A stretch of 64,000 nucleotides of DNA from Streptomyces sp. NBC_00237 (GCF_026342435.1 NZ_JAPEMT010000002.1:2108001-2172000), one strand, 5' to 3'. Counted from the first letter of the stretch, positions 8,220 through 16,618 are shown. Notes: generated by a model not told the origin, from the sequence alone. A program made the numbers and translations.

Positions 8220-9236
8220 ATGCGCCGCTACGGCAAGAACCCCGACGAGGACGACATCCGCGTCCGGCCCAACCGCAAGGGCAACCGCCCCCGCACCCAC
8301 ATCCGCCCCAAGCACGAGGACGCCCAGGAGGGCATGGTCCTCACTGTGGACCGGGGGCGCCTGACCTGCCTCGTCGAGGACCGTCACGTCGTCGCGATGA
8401 AGGCCCGCGAACTGGGCCGCAAGGCGGCGGTCGTGGGCGACAAGGTCATGATCGTCGGGGATCTCTCGGGCGACAAGGACACCCTCGCCCGCATCGTCCG
8501 CATCGAGCCGCGCGCCTCCGTGCTGCGGCGCACGGCCGACGACGACGACCCCTTCGAGCGGGTCGTCGTCGCCAACGCCGACCAGCTCGCCATCGTCACC
8601 GCGCTCGCCGACCCCGAGCCCCGTCCGCGCATGATCGACCGCTGTCTGGTGGCAGCGTACGACGGGGGTCTGACACCGCTGCTCGTCCTGACGAAGTCGG
8701 ACCTGGCCTCCGCCGACCCGCTCCTGGAGATGTACGTGCCGCTGGGCGTGCCGTACATCGTCACCAGCCGTGAGGAGCTGGAGAACGGGGCGGCGACGGA
8801 CGTGGTCCGCGAGCACCTCGACGGCAAGATCACCGCCTTCGTCGGGCACTCGGGCGTCGGCAAGACGACCCTGGTCAACACGCTCGTGCCCAAGGAGCAG
8901 CGGCGTACGACGGGGCACGTCAACGCGGTCACCGGGCGCGGTCGGCACACCACCACGTCGGCGCTCGCGCTCCCTCTGGCGGGTGAGTCCGGGTGGGTGA
9001 TCGACACTCCGGGTGTGCGGTCCTTCGGGCTGCACCACGTGGACCCCTCGCGCGTCATCCACGCCTTCCCGGACCTGGAGCCGGGTACGGAGGGATGTCC
9101 GCGCGGCTGTACGCACGACGAGAACGCGCCGGAGTGCGCGCTCGCCGCGTGGGTGTCGGACGGACACGCGGACCCGGCCCGGCTGTATTCGCTGCGTCGG
9201 CTGCTCGCCACCCGGGAACGCCGCGACGGCGACTGA
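8220..9236 (+). CDS. rsgA: Ribosome small-subunit-dependent GTPase A
   Basis: 338 residues. Circularly permuted GTPase that checks late 30S subunit assembly. The motifs occur in the permuted order: TKSD (G4), GHSGVGKTTLVN (G1), then DTPG (G3). An OB-fold region lies N-terminal and a Cys/His zinc cluster (CPRGCTHDENAPEC) C-terminal. A basic N-terminal tail (RPNRKGNRPRTHIRPK) precedes the OB fold. Follows aroA closely. Confidence 0.96.
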   Translation: MRRYGKNPDEDDIRVRPNRKGNRPRTHIRPKHEDAQEGMVLTVDRGRLTCLVEDRHVVAMKARELGRKAAVVGDKVMIVGDLSGDKDTLARIVRIEPRASVLRRTADDDDPFERVVVANADQLAIVTALADPEPRPRMIDRCLVAAYDGGLTPLLVLTKSDLASADPLLEMYVPLGVPYIVTSREELENGAATDVVREHLDGKITAFVGHSGVGKTTLVNTLVPKEQRRTTGHVNAVTGRGRHTTTSALALPLAGESGWVIDTPGVRSFGLHHVDPSRVIHAFPDLEPGTEGCPRGCTHDENAPECALAAWVSDGHADPARLYSLRRLLATRERRDGD

Positions 9237-9308
9237 ACCGTAGGCGTTTGCTCCGGCGTCCCTCTGGTAAAGGCATAATCACACCGAGCGAGACCAAGCA
9301 GTCACCGA

Positions 9309-9329
9309 CCAGGACCGAGGCGGTCCTGG
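9309..9329 (+). other. Hairpin in the leader of the SMR gene
   Basis: Perfect 8-bp stem CCAGGACC/GGTCCTGG with loop GAGGC, ending 7 nt before the GGGAGG ribosome site (9337-9342). A -10-like CATAAT lies at 9274-9279. It could tune translation. It does not match the guanidine-I, -II or -III riboswitch consensus as I recall them. Confidence 0.4.
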
Positions 9330-9348
9330 CTGACGCGGGAGGCACTCA

Positions 9349-9672
9349 ATGGCGTGGCTGCTAGTGGTGGTGGCGGGCATCCTCGAAACCGGTTTCGCCG
9401 TGTGCCTGAAGCTTTCGCACGGGTTCACGAGACTCTGGCCGACGATCGCGTTCGCGGCGTTCGCGCTCGGCAGCTTCGGGTTGCTGACCCTGGCCCTGAA
9501 GCGTCTCGACGTCGGCCCGGCGTACGCCGTCTGGACGGGCATCGGCGCTGCGGGCACGGCCATCTACGGGATGATCTTCCTCGACGACGTCGTCTCGACC
9601 CTGAAGCTGGTCTCCATCTCCTTCGTCATCATCGGCGTCATCGGCCTCCAACTCTCCGGCTCCTCCCACTAG
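9349..9672 (+). CDS. Small multidrug resistance (SMR) family exporter, SugE/Gdx-like
   Basis: 107 residues with four hydrophobic helices. The conserved helix-1 Glu is present (GILETGFAVCLKLSHGF), and WTGIGAAGTAIYGMIFL fits helix 3. SMR proteins act as antiparallel dimers exchanging protons for cations. The G-I-L-E-T-x-F-A pattern resembles SugE/Gdx guanidinium exporters more than EmrE (inference). ATG at 9349 follows GGGAGG by 6 nt. It is a separate unit downstream of rsgA. Confidence 0.9.
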   Translation: MAWLLVVVAGILETGFAVCLKLSHGFTRLWPTIAFAAFALGSFGLLTLALKRLDVGPAYAVWTGIGAAGTAIYGMIFLDDVVSTLKLVSISFVIIGVIGLQLSGSSH

Positions 9673-10024
9673 ACCCTCGCGGGGCTCGGGGGCTTGGGGT
9701 TTGTACGCGCGGGTACGCCGTGGCTGGCTGCGCAGTTCCCCGCCCCCCTAGAGGAAAGCTCCGCAGCCCCCCCTGGTGGCGGAGCCGCCCCCCTCCGTCT
9801 AGCCCCCTTGGGCGGCGGAGCCTTCGCCCAGCCCCCTTGGGCGGCGGGGCCGCCCCCCGGGGGCGGCACGGGCGGGCAAGGGGGCGGCCCCCTCCGCTCC
9901 GGGCCCACCCCGGAGCGCCCCCGCCCCACCCCGGCACCGGCCACACCCTGGAAGGGGCCCCGCCCAGCCCCCGCGCCGCCGCACCCTCCAACAGGCCCCC
10001 GCCTCACCCCCGTACCCCCACCCC
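9673..10024. other. Non-coding, repeat-rich filler between SMR and tetR genes
   Basis: About 350 nt of extreme GC with no credible gene. It holds several degenerate copies of AGCCCCCTTGGGCGGCGG and, near 9717-9747, a reverse copy of the GGGGAACTGCGCAGCCAGCC type of Streptomyces interspersed element (another copy follows catR). Long open frames here come only from base composition. No clean terminator with a U-tract is seen. Confidence 0.6.
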
Positions 10025-10594
10025 TCACCCCCTCAGCACGCCCCGCACCACCTCCCCCACCCCGCCACTCCCGGGAGCCACCACCCACGACACCGCCACC
10101 CTCACCACCGCCTCGCACGAGACCGCCCCGCCCACCCCCGCCGCCTCGGCCCTCTCCCGTACGACCCCCAAAAGCTCGCCCGCCCCCGGCGCTCCACCGT
10201 CCGCCCGCCTCTGCGCCACCCCCGCGGCCCCCGCCGGGACCCCCCGCGCCGCCCGCCCCGAGGGCAACCGGTCGGACCAGCACCCCGTCACCAGCGCCCG
10301 CACCAGCACGTTCGCCCGGGCCGCCCGCACGATCCACTCCGCGACCCCGACCAGCCGGTCCGCGTCCGACCCGGTCTTCTCCGCCAGCACCCGGTCGACG
10401 CCCGCCAGAAACCCGTCGGCCTCCCGCCGCACCAGCGCCCGCGCCAGCCCGTCCTTGCTGCCGAACTCGTTGTAGAGGGTCTGCCGGGACACCCCGGCCG
10501 AGGCCGCCACGTCGACCATCCGCACGGCCGTCCAGGGCCGCGTCGCGAGCGACGTGTAGGCGGCGTCCAACAGGGCTTCTCGCGCAGTGGGCAT
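10025..10594 (-). CDS. TetR-family transcriptional regulator
   Basis: About 189 residues from the ATG at 10594, which has GGGAGG 7 nt upstream; the frame opens 13 codons earlier. N-terminal TetR helix-turn-helix: REALLDAAYTSLATRPW, VRMVDVAASAGVSRQTLYNE, then FGSKDGLARALV (residues 4-55). The C-terminal ligand domain is Ala/Gly-rich and not diagnostic. Target unknown; neighbours are the SMR exporter and, divergently, hisN. Confidence 0.88.
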   Translation of the reverse strand: MPTAREALLDAAYTSLATRPWTAVRMVDVAASAGVSRQTLYNEFGSKDGLARALVRREADGFLAGVDRVLAEKTGSDADRLVGVAEWIVRAARANVLVRALVTGCWSDRLPSGRAARGVPAGAAGVAQRRADGGAPGAGELLGVVRERAEAAGVGGAVSCEAVVRVAVSWVVAPGSGGVGEVVRGVLRG

Positions 10595-10719
10595 AGCGTC
10601 GCCTCCCGCCTGCCAGCGTTGACGCCCCGTCACCCACTGTCAAGGGCGCCCGCCGCGCGCCACGCCCCACCGGGACCGCGCATGGTCACCCGCCGATCAC
10701 CCTCGATACTGTGACGCCC

Positions 10720-11520
10720 ATGCCCGACTATCACGATGACCTGCGCCTCGCCCACGTCCTCGCCGACGCCGCCGACGCGACCACCATGGAGCGGTTCAAG
10801 GCCCTGGACCTCAAGGTCGAGACGAAGCCGGACATGACCCCGGTGACCGAGGCCGACAAGGCCGCCGAAGAGCTGATCCGGGGCCAGCTGAAGCGCGCCC
10901 GCCCGCGCGACGCGGTCCTCGGCGAGGAGTACGGCCTGGAGGGTTCGGGCCCGCGCCGCTGGGTGATCGACCCCATCGACGGTACGAAGAACTACGTGCG
11001 CGGCGTCCCGGTCTGGGCCACGCTCATCTCCCTCATGGAGGCGGGCGAGGGAGGCTACCGCCCGGTCGTCGGCGTGGTCTCGGCCCCCGCACTGGGCCGC
11101 CGCTGGTGGGCCGCGAAGGGCGCGGGCGCGTACACGGGCCGCAGCCTGACCTCCGCGAGCCGCATCCACGTCTCCAAGGTCCCCAAGATCGCCGATTCCT
11201 CCTTCGCGTACTCCTCCCTCTCCGGCTGGGAGGAGCAGGGGCGCCTCGACGGCTTCCTCGACCTCTCCCGGGCCTGCTGGCGGACCCGCGGCTACGGCGA
11301 TTTCTGGCCGTACATGATGGTCGCGGAGGGCTCGATCGACATCTGCGCCGAGCCGGAGCTCTCCCTCTGGGACATGGCCGCGAACGCGATCGTCGTCGAG
11401 GAGGCGGGCGGCAGTTTCACCAGCCTGGACGGTGTCCCCGGCGTCGACGGCGGCAACGCGGCGGCCTCCAACGGCCTGCTCCACCACGAGTTGCTCGGCT
11501 ACCTCAACCAGCGCTACTGA
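10720..11520 (+). CDS. hisN: Histidinol-phosphatase (inositol monophosphatase fold)
   Basis: 266 residues. Mg2+-dependent IMPase-fold phosphatase that completes the histidinol-phosphate step in actinobacterial histidine synthesis. Metal-binding motifs: GEEYG, WVIDPIDGTKNYVRG (about 85-99) and SLWDMAANAIVVEEAGG. The length equals Streptomyces HisN. ATG at 10720 is preferred to the in-frame GTG at 10711. Other IMPase-family phosphatases look similar, so substrate specificity rests on family comparison. Confidence 0.9.
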   Translation: MPDYHDDLRLAHVLADAADATTMERFKALDLKVETKPDMTPVTEADKAAEELIRGQLKRARPRDAVLGEEYGLEGSGPRRWVIDPIDGTKNYVRGVPVWATLISLMEAGEGGYRPVVGVVSAPALGRRWWAAKGAGAYTGRSLTSASRIHVSKVPKIADSSFAYSSLSGWEEQGRLDGFLDLSRACWRTRGYGDFWPYMMVAEGSIDICAEPELSLWDMAANAIVVEEAGGSFTSLDGVPGVDGGNAAASNGLLHHELLGYLNQRY

Positions 11521-11529
11521 GTGCCCTGG

Positions 11530-11558
11530 GGGGCGTGTGACGAGATTTTACGCGCCCC
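11530..11558 (+). terminator. Putative terminator after hisN
   Basis: Nine-pair stem GGGGCGTGT/ACGCGCCCC (one G-U) with an 11-nt loop, 10 nt after the hisN stop. There is no U-tract, as is common in high-GC actinobacteria. Confidence 0.45.
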
Positions 11559-11700
11559 TCAACTTGCCCCTACCTCCCCCTTGTTGACCCCTGGCGGGCC
11601 TGCGACTCTGAAAGCTCCCTCACTTGTGAACTTGTGAATCCGTTCCCGTTGCGTCCCGCTGCGGGGTGACGGATACGCACCCAGGAGGTGGCTTCACTCC

Positions 11701-12105
11701 ATGCTCGTACGCGATGCCATGAGCACGATGGTCCTCACCATCGGCCCCGCCCACACACTCCGCCAGGCCGCCCGGCTGATGTCCGCCCGCCACGTCGGCG
11801 CGGCCATCGTCCTCGACTCCGACACCAGCGGCCTCGGCATCCTCACCGAGCGCGACGTACTCAACTCCATCGGCGCGGGGCAGGACCCCGACCTGGAGAC
11901 CGCCTGCTCCCACACCACCACCGACGTTGTCTTCGCCTCCCCGTCCTGGACCCTGGAAGACGCGGCGGAGGCCATGGCGCACGGCGGCTTCCGCCACCTG
12001 ATCGTGCTGGACGAGCAGGGCGAGCCGGTCGGCGTCGTCTCGGTCCGCGACATCATCCGCTGCTGGGCCCCGAGCCGCCGCCGCCCGGCGACGCTGGCGG
12101 GCTGA
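11701..12105 (+). CDS. Paired CBS-domain protein
   Basis: 134 residues consisting of two CBS motifs (about 1-60 and 70-128): VRDAMSTMVLTIGPAHTL... then ITERDVLNSIG-like LGILTERDVL, and ASPSWTLEDAAEAM then GVVSVRDIIR. Such stand-alone Bateman modules bind adenine nucleotides and modulate partners. No partner is fused here. AGGAGG precedes the ATG by about 13 nt. A tandem CTTGTGAA at 11623-11638 in the 180-nt upstream gap may be regulatory. Confidence 0.9.
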   Translation: MLVRDAMSTMVLTIGPAHTLRQAARLMSARHVGAAIVLDSDTSGLGILTERDVLNSIGAGQDPDLETACSHTTTDVVFASPSWTLEDAAEAMAHGGFRHLIVLDEQGEPVGVVSVRDIIRCWAPSRRRPATLAG

Positions 12106-12162
12106 CCGCCCGTACCGTACGCGTCCTCACCGCACGAAAAGAGTCCTCACCGTACGAAAAGA

Positions 12163-12201
12163 CCGGTGGGCCGGGCTCCCGAAGGAAGCCCGGCCCACCG
12201 G
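12163..12201. terminator. Bidirectional terminator between CBS gene and katA
   Basis: Perfect 15-bp stem CCGGTGGGCCGGGCT/AGCCCGGCCCACCGG around a 9-nt loop, between convergent genes. GTCCTCACCG(C/T)ACGAAAAGA occurs twice just before it. Confidence 0.85.
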
Positions 12202-12218
12202 CCGCACCCGCGCAACGC

Positions 12219-13697
12219 CTACTTGCCGCTCCGCAGCGCCTGGACGGCAGCCTCCAGCCGCTTGCCGAAGTCGCCGTCCGCCTGACGGAAGTTGTTGACG
12301 GCCCGCTCGGCGATGTCGTCGCGCGACACCTTCGCGATGAACCCGGCGAGGTTCTCCACCAGACGCCCCTTCTCGTCCTCGGACATCAGCCGGTACAGGT
12401 CACCGGCCTGCACGAAGTCGTTGTCCTCGGCGTGGCTCGGCGCCTCGTGGTTGCCCGTCGACCCCGTCACCGCGACCGGCTGCCACAGCGGCTTGTCGGT
12501 CTGGAAAGGCCCTCCGAAGCTGTTCGGCTCGTAGTTCTTCGCGCCCGCGTGACGGCCGTCGTACAGGAACCCGTCACGGGAGTTGGTGCGCGCCTCGGTG
12601 GCGTGCGGGCGGTTCACCGGCAGGTGGTCGGCGTTGATGCCGACGCGGTAGCGGTGCGCGTCGCCGTACGCGAACAGCCGCCCCTGGAGCATCTTGTCCG
12701 GGGAGGGCCCGATGCCCGGCACGAAGTGGGCGGGGCTGAAGATCGACTGCTCGACCTCGGCGAAGACGTTCTGCGGGTTGCGGTTGAGCTCCAGCTTGCC
12801 GATCTCGATCGGCGGGTAGTCCTCGTGCGGCCACACCTTGGTGAGGTCGAACGGGTTGAAGCGGTACGTCGCCGCGTCCGCCGCAGGCATGATCTGCACC
12901 TGCACCGTCCAGGACGGGAACTCGCCGCGCTCGATGGCCTCGCGCAGGTCGCGCTGGTGGCTGTCCGGGTCCTCGCCCGCGAGCGCGTTGGCCTCGCTCT
13001 GGGTGAGGTTCTTGATCCCCTGGTCGGTCTTGAAGTGGTACTTCACCCAGAAGACCTCGCCCTGGGCGTTGTTCCACTGGTACGTGTGCGAGCCGTAGCC
13101 GTTCATGTGGCGCAGCGTCGCGGGGATGCCCCGGTCGCCGAACAGCCACGTCACCTGGTGGGTGCTCTCCGGGCTCAGCCCCCAGAAGTCCCAGACGTTG
13201 TCGGCTTCCTGGCTGCCGGTGTACGGGTCGCGCTTCTGCGTGTGGATGAAGTCCGGGAACTTGATGGCGTCCTTGATGAAGAAGACGGGGGTGTTGTTCC
13301 CGACGAGGTCGTAGTTCCCCTCCTCCGTGTAGAACTTCAGCGCGAAGCCACGCGGGTCACGCACGGCGTCGGCGGAACCGAGGTTCCCCGCCACGGTCGA
13401 GAAGCGCAGAAACGTCTCCGTCTGTTTCCCCACCTCCGACAGGAACTTCGCCCGCGTCCACTGCGAGACGTCCCGCGTCAGCGTGAAGGTGCCGTACGCA
13501 CCGGCGCCGCGCGCATGCACCACACGCTCCGGGATCCGCTCCCGGTTGAAGTGCGCGAGCTTCTCAAGGAGCGCCTGGTCCTGTACGAGCACGGGGCCGC
13601 CGATACCGGCCGTCTCGCTGTTCTGGTTGTCGGCGACCGGTGCGCCGGCCTCGGTGGTGAGCGGTCCCTGCGTGGTCACGTGCGCCTCCTGCGTCAT
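12219..13697 (-). CDS. katA: Monofunctional heme catalase
   Basis: About 491 residues from the ATG at 13697 (the frame opens 23 codons earlier). It dismutates hydrogen peroxide. Distal His is in RVVHARGAGAYGTF, Asn in VGNNTPVFFIKDAIKFPDF, and the proximal heme Tyr in RLFAYGDAHRYR. Length fits small-subunit clade-3 catalases. It is divergent from a Fur/PerR-type regulator, the catR-catA arrangement of Streptomyces (S. coelicolor CatA), so peroxide induction is expected. Confidence 0.96.
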   Translation of the reverse strand: MTQEAHVTTQGPLTTEAGAPVADNQNSETAGIGGPVLVQDQALLEKLAHFNRERIPERVVHARGAGAYGTFTLTRDVSQWTRAKFLSEVGKQTETFLRFSTVAGNLGSADAVRDPRGFALKFYTEEGNYDLVGNNTPVFFIKDAIKFPDFIHTQKRDPYTGSQEADNVWDFWGLSPESTHQVTWLFGDRGIPATLRHMNGYGSHTYQWNNAQGEVFWVKYHFKTDQGIKNLTQSEANALAGEDPDSHQRDLREAIERGEFPSWTVQVQIMPAADAATYRFNPFDLTKVWPHEDYPPIEIGKLELNRNPQNVFAEVEQSIFSPAHFVPGIGPSPDKMLQGRLFAYGDAHRYRVGINADHLPVNRPHATEARTNSRDGFLYDGRHAGAKNYEPNSFGGPFQTDKPLWQPVAVTGSTGNHEAPSHAEDNDFVQAGDLYRLMSEDEKGRLVENLAGFIAKVSRDDIAERAVNNFRQADGDFGKRLEAAVQALRSGK

Positions 13698-13734
13698 TCC
13701 TGCGAGTCCTGTCCCTCGCCTATCGCCAAAGCCG

Positions 13735-13762
13735 ATCCTACAATGGACTCTGTCTAAGTCAA
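13735..13762 (-). promoter_or_regulatory. Vegetative-type katA promoter
   Basis: Minus strand TTGACT (13762-13757), a 16-nt spacer, then TAGGAT (13740-13735). A GACT...AGTC dyad overlaps the -35 and spacer and could be an operator. Confidence 0.7.
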
Positions 13763-13788
13763 TCAACCATCCAACTTCACACCCACTC

Positions 13789-13802
13789 GGGACTAAGGTC
13801 CC
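13789..13802. promoter_or_regulatory. Perfect palindrome upstream of catR, candidate operator
   Basis: GGGACTAAGGTCCC lies 21 nt before the catR ATG, where a -35 element would be. A TAGGCT at 13811-13816 could be the -10, giving a nearly leaderless catR transcript. Autoregulation by CatR is a guess. Confidence 0.4.
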
Positions 13803-13823
13803 TCCCCTGTTAGGCTGGAAGAC

Positions 13824-14234
13824 ATGAGTGACCTACTGGAACGACTGCGCGGACGCGGCTGGCGCATGACCGCACAACGCCGCGTCGTGGCCGAGGTGCT
13901 CGACGGGGACCACATGCACCTGACCGCCGACGAGGTGCACGCCCGCGCGGTCGACCGGCTCCCGGAGATCTCGCGCGCCACGGTCTACAACACGCTCGGC
14001 GAGATGGTCTCCCTCGGCGAGGTCATCGAGGTCTCCACGGACCGCCGCGCCAAGCGCTACGACCCGAACGCGCACCGCCCCCACCAGCATCTGGTGTGTG
14101 CGAAGTGCGGCGCGATCCGCGACGTCCACCCGGCAGGCAACCCCCTGTCCGACCTCCCGGACACGGAACGCTTCGGCTTCACCATCTCGAACGTGGAAGT
14201 CACCTACCGAGGCATCTGCCCGAACTGCGCCTGA
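13824..14234 (+). CDS. catR: Fur/PerR-family peroxide regulator CatR
   Basis: 136 residues. N-terminal winged helix (RMTAQRRVVAEVL, then EISRATVYNTLGEMVSLGEV). The C-terminal metal domain has HRPHQHLVCAKCG, and CPNC at the extreme C-terminus forms the structural zinc site (CxxC...CxxC). It is divergent from katA; in S. coelicolor CatR represses catA and is inactivated by peroxide. GGAAG just before the ATG is the ribosome site. Confidence 0.92.
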   Translation: MSDLLERLRGRGWRMTAQRRVVAEVLDGDHMHLTADEVHARAVDRLPEISRATVYNTLGEMVSLGEVIEVSTDRRAKRYDPNAHRPHQHLVCAKCGAIRDVHPAGNPLSDLPDTERFGFTISNVEVTYRGICPNCA

Positions 14235-14238
14235 CTCC

Positions 14239-14276
14239 CGCGCCCCGTCAGGGGCGCGGGGAACGCGACCAGCCAT
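14239..14276 (+). terminator. catR terminator within a Streptomyces interspersed repeat
   Basis: CGCGCCCC-GTCA-GGGGCGCG hairpin (14239-14258) starting 4 nt after the catR stop, then GGGAACGCGACCAGCC. The combination resembles the very common Streptomyces intergenic element with GGGGAACTGCGCGACCAGCC. Confidence 0.65.
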
Positions 14277-14331
14277 CTGCCCGCCCGAGCGCTCGCACGG
14301 CGTACGCCCGCACGGCCGCACGCAAAAACGA

Positions 14332-14369
14332 CCGATGGCCCGGGACTCTTTCGAATCCCGGGCCATCGG
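14332..14369 (-). terminator. Terminator downstream of tRNA-fMet copy 1
   Basis: Perfect 14-bp stem CCGATGGCCCGGGA/TCCCGGGCCATCGG with a 10-nt loop, 7 nt past the tRNA 3' end. Confidence 0.85.
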
Positions 14370-14376
14370 CCTCTAG

Positions 14377-14450
14377 TAGCGGGGACAGGATTTGAACCTG
14401 CGACCTCTGGGTTATGAGCCCAGCGAGCTACCGAGCTGCTCCACCCCGCG
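14377..14450 (-). tRNA. tRNA-fMet (CAT), copy 1
   Basis: 74-nt cloverleaf, CCA not encoded. Anticodon CAT. Initiator features: mispaired first acceptor position (C1/U72) and three consecutive G:C pairs in the anticodon stem (GGG/CCC). Identical to the copy at 16664-16737. Confidence 0.97.
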
Positions 14451-14520
14451 TCGGTAAACGCAACTCTACGCCCTGCCCCCGACCAGCGCAAATCGCTGTC
14501 CCGCCGCAGCGCCCGAGCCC

Positions 14521-16500
14521 CTAAGCCGTCAGCTCCTGATGCAACGCGTCCCGCAGCCGCGCCGCCCTCTCCGCCACCTCCGCCGGCCCCAGCTCAACCG
14601 CCCGCACACACCACCGCTCCCCCTCGCCCAGCTCCCCCCGCCGCGCCGCCAGCAGCGCCAGCCGCAACGCCGCCCGCCCGTGCCCGGCATGCGCCGCCCG
14701 CGTCCACCACAGCTGCGCCTCCGGCTCACGCCCTTCCCTGGCCAGCAGCAGCCCCAGGTTGAAGGCACCCCCGAGGCTCCCCGCCTCGGCCGCCTCCCGG
14801 TACCACCGCGCCGCGCCCGCGACGTCGCCCCGACCCGCCGCCAGCATCCCGACCCGTACCTGGGCACGCCGATGCCCCTGCTCGGCGGCCCGCTCGTACC
14901 ACTCCTCGCACTCGGACTTCTCGTCCACGGGCTCCCCGAGGACGGGCGGCCCGGCAGGGGGCCGACGCGCGTCGAGCAGCATCCCCAACCGGAAGGCCCC
15001 CTCCGCGCTCCCCCCGCCGGCGGCCCGCCGCAAATGCGCCTCCGCGTCCTGCTCGTCGCCGTCCCGCAGCAACGCGATGCCCACCTGGAGCGCCGCCTCG
15101 GTGTGCCCGGCCGCGGCAGCCCGCTCGTACCACTCCAGGGCGCCCTGCTCGTCCCCCCGGCCCGCGTACAGGATGCCCAGGTTGAAGGCGGCGTCGACGC
15201 TGCCCGCCTCGGCCGCCTTGGAGAACCACGGCTCGGCCCCGGAGGCGTCGCCCCCCTGCATCAGCAGGATCGCCAGCGCGTTCGCCGCCTCGCGATGCCC
15301 GGCGTACGCCGCCCGCCGGTACCACTGCTCGGCCTGCGCCGTCCGCCCCTGCGCGGCGCACAACAGCCCCAGGTTGTACGCGCCGTTGATGTCACCGGCG
15401 TCCAGAGCGGCCCGGTACCACCGCTCCGCCGTCTGCTGCTCACCCCTGGCGGCGTGCTGCGCCCCCAGCGCGTTCGCGGCGTTCCCGTCGCCCTCCTGGG
15501 CGGCGCGCAGCCACCACACGGCGGCGCTCTCCTCGTCGCCCGCGTCGCGCAGCAGGAAGCCCAGCGCGCACGCGGCCCTCGGCTCGCCGTCCTTGGCGGA
15601 GGTCAGGTACCAGCGCCCGGCCTCCTTCAGCTCGCCCCGCGCCTCCAGAATCACGCCCAGGTGCAGGGCGGCCCTCCGGTGTCCGCGCGCGGCGGCCTGC
15701 CGGTACCACTGCTCGGCCTCCACCGCGGGCGGCTTCTCCCCGGGCGCGACGGTCGAGTTGCGGAGCATCCTCGGATCGGTGTCCCAGGTGATGCCCCGCC
15801 GACTGGCCACATCCGCTGCGGGCCCGCCGCCCGTGGGCGTACCCGCCCGGCGGTCCAGCAGCCTCGCCAGACGGTACGAAGCCTCCCGGTGCCCCTGCTC
15901 GGCGGCGGCCCGCAGCCACCGCTCGGCACCGACGTCGCCCCGGTGCTCCAGCAGATCGGCGAGCGCGTACGCGCCCAGGGCGTGGCCGTGCTCGGCGGAC
16001 TGGCGCAGCCAGTACTCGGCGCCGGGCTCGTCGCCGCGCTCGCGGTAGTGGCGGCCGAGGGCGTGGGCGGCGGCGGCGGACCCGGCGACGGCGGCGACAC
16101 GCCACCATCCGGCGGCCTCCTCCGCGTACCCGCGCTGGTGCAGCAGGACGCCGAGGTTGTTGGCGGCGGCGCGGTCACCGGCGGCCGTGGCGGCACGGAG
16201 GTGGGGTTCGGCGCCGTCGAGGTCGCCGCGGCGCAGCAGCAGGGACCCGAGGACGCTCATGGACGCGGCGTCGCCGTTCGCGGCGGCCTGCCGGTGGCGC
16301 AGCTCGTACTCCGCCGTGGCGGTGTCCGTGTCCCTGTCCGCCGTGACGGTGTCGGTTCCTTCGTCGGTCCGGAACGCGGCCCGCAGCTCGCCCGTCCGGT
16401 CCGTATCAGTCCGGTCCGTATCAGTCAGTCCCGTGTCAATCCGCCCCGTGTCGACCTGCCCTGTCTCCAACAGAGTTGCCCTGTCCCCCATAGTTTTCAT
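14521..16500 (-). CDS. Sel1/TPR-repeat protein
   Basis: 659 residues, almost entirely Sel1-like repeats (roughly fifteen), each with an A-x-x-LG-x-L/A-G...A-x-x-W(Y/L)R-x-A-A-x-x-G-H pattern. This is an alpha-solenoid protein-interaction scaffold. The first ~55 residues are a Thr/Asp-rich stretch with TDTDRTDTDRT repeats. No signal peptide or catalytic domain is seen. It lies between two identical initiator tRNA genes on the same strand. ATG at 16500 lacks a strong ribosome site; ATG at 16491 is an alternative. Confidence 0.85.
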   Translation of the reverse strand: MKTMGDRATLLETGQVDTGRIDTGLTDTDRTDTDRTGELRAAFRTDEGTDTVTADRDTDTATAEYELRHRQAAANGDAASMSVLGSLLLRRGDLDGAEPHLRAATAAGDRAAANNLGVLLHQRGYAEEAAGWWRVAAVAGSAAAAHALGRHYRERGDEPGAEYWLRQSAEHGHALGAYALADLLEHRGDVGAERWLRAAAEQGHREASYRLARLLDRRAGTPTGGGPAADVASRRGITWDTDPRMLRNSTVAPGEKPPAVEAEQWYRQAAARGHRRAALHLGVILEARGELKEAGRWYLTSAKDGEPRAACALGFLLRDAGDEESAAVWWLRAAQEGDGNAANALGAQHAARGEQQTAERWYRAALDAGDINGAYNLGLLCAAQGRTAQAEQWYRRAAYAGHREAANALAILLMQGGDASGAEPWFSKAAEAGSVDAAFNLGILYAGRGDEQGALEWYERAAAAGHTEAALQVGIALLRDGDEQDAEAHLRRAAGGGSAEGAFRLGMLLDARRPPAGPPVLGEPVDEKSECEEWYERAAEQGHRRAQVRVGMLAAGRGDVAGAARWYREAAEAGSLGGAFNLGLLLAREGREPEAQLWWTRAAHAGHGRAALRLALLAARRGELGEGERWCVRAVELGPAEVAERAARLRDALHQELTA

Positions 16501-16521
16501 CGTCGCACCACCCGCAACCCG

Positions 16522-16538
16522 GGTACACCTGGTATACC
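16522..16538. promoter_or_regulatory. GGTACACC-T-GGTATACC element upstream of the Sel1 gene
   Basis: Two GGTRYACC half-sites one base apart, 22 nt before the Sel1-gene ATG. On the minus strand the inner TATACC could be a -10, with CTGAAG 18 nt upstream as a weak -35. It may be an operator overlapping the promoter. Confidence 0.35.
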
Positions 16539-16618
16539 GCAGCCATTGAGGTCACTTCAGCGTTTTGTCGACATGCCCACAGGGCGACAAGTCAAACACA
16601 TACGGTGTACGGACATAC

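Noticed and set aside
9246..9279. Sigma-70 promoter for the SMR gene with TTGCTC/CATAAT
   Set aside because: The -10 is plausible, but the nearest -35-like hexamer is 20 nt away, too far to annotate as a promoter.
9237..9348. Guanidine riboswitch upstream of the SMR gene
   Set aside because: CCGACCAGGACCGAG looks slightly like part of the guanidine-III consensus, but the pseudoknot arms and the first conserved segment are missing, and no ACGR-loop pair (class II) is present.
9673..10024. Proline-rich proteins between SMR and tetR genes
   Set aside because: Open frames on both strands are built from CCC/GGC/GCC repeats without a ribosome site; no domain is seen.
14521..16500. CRISPR-like periodicity in the Sel1 gene
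   Set aside because: The ~108-nt period follows codons of 36-residue Sel1 repeats; units diverge at DNA level and no unique spacers exist.
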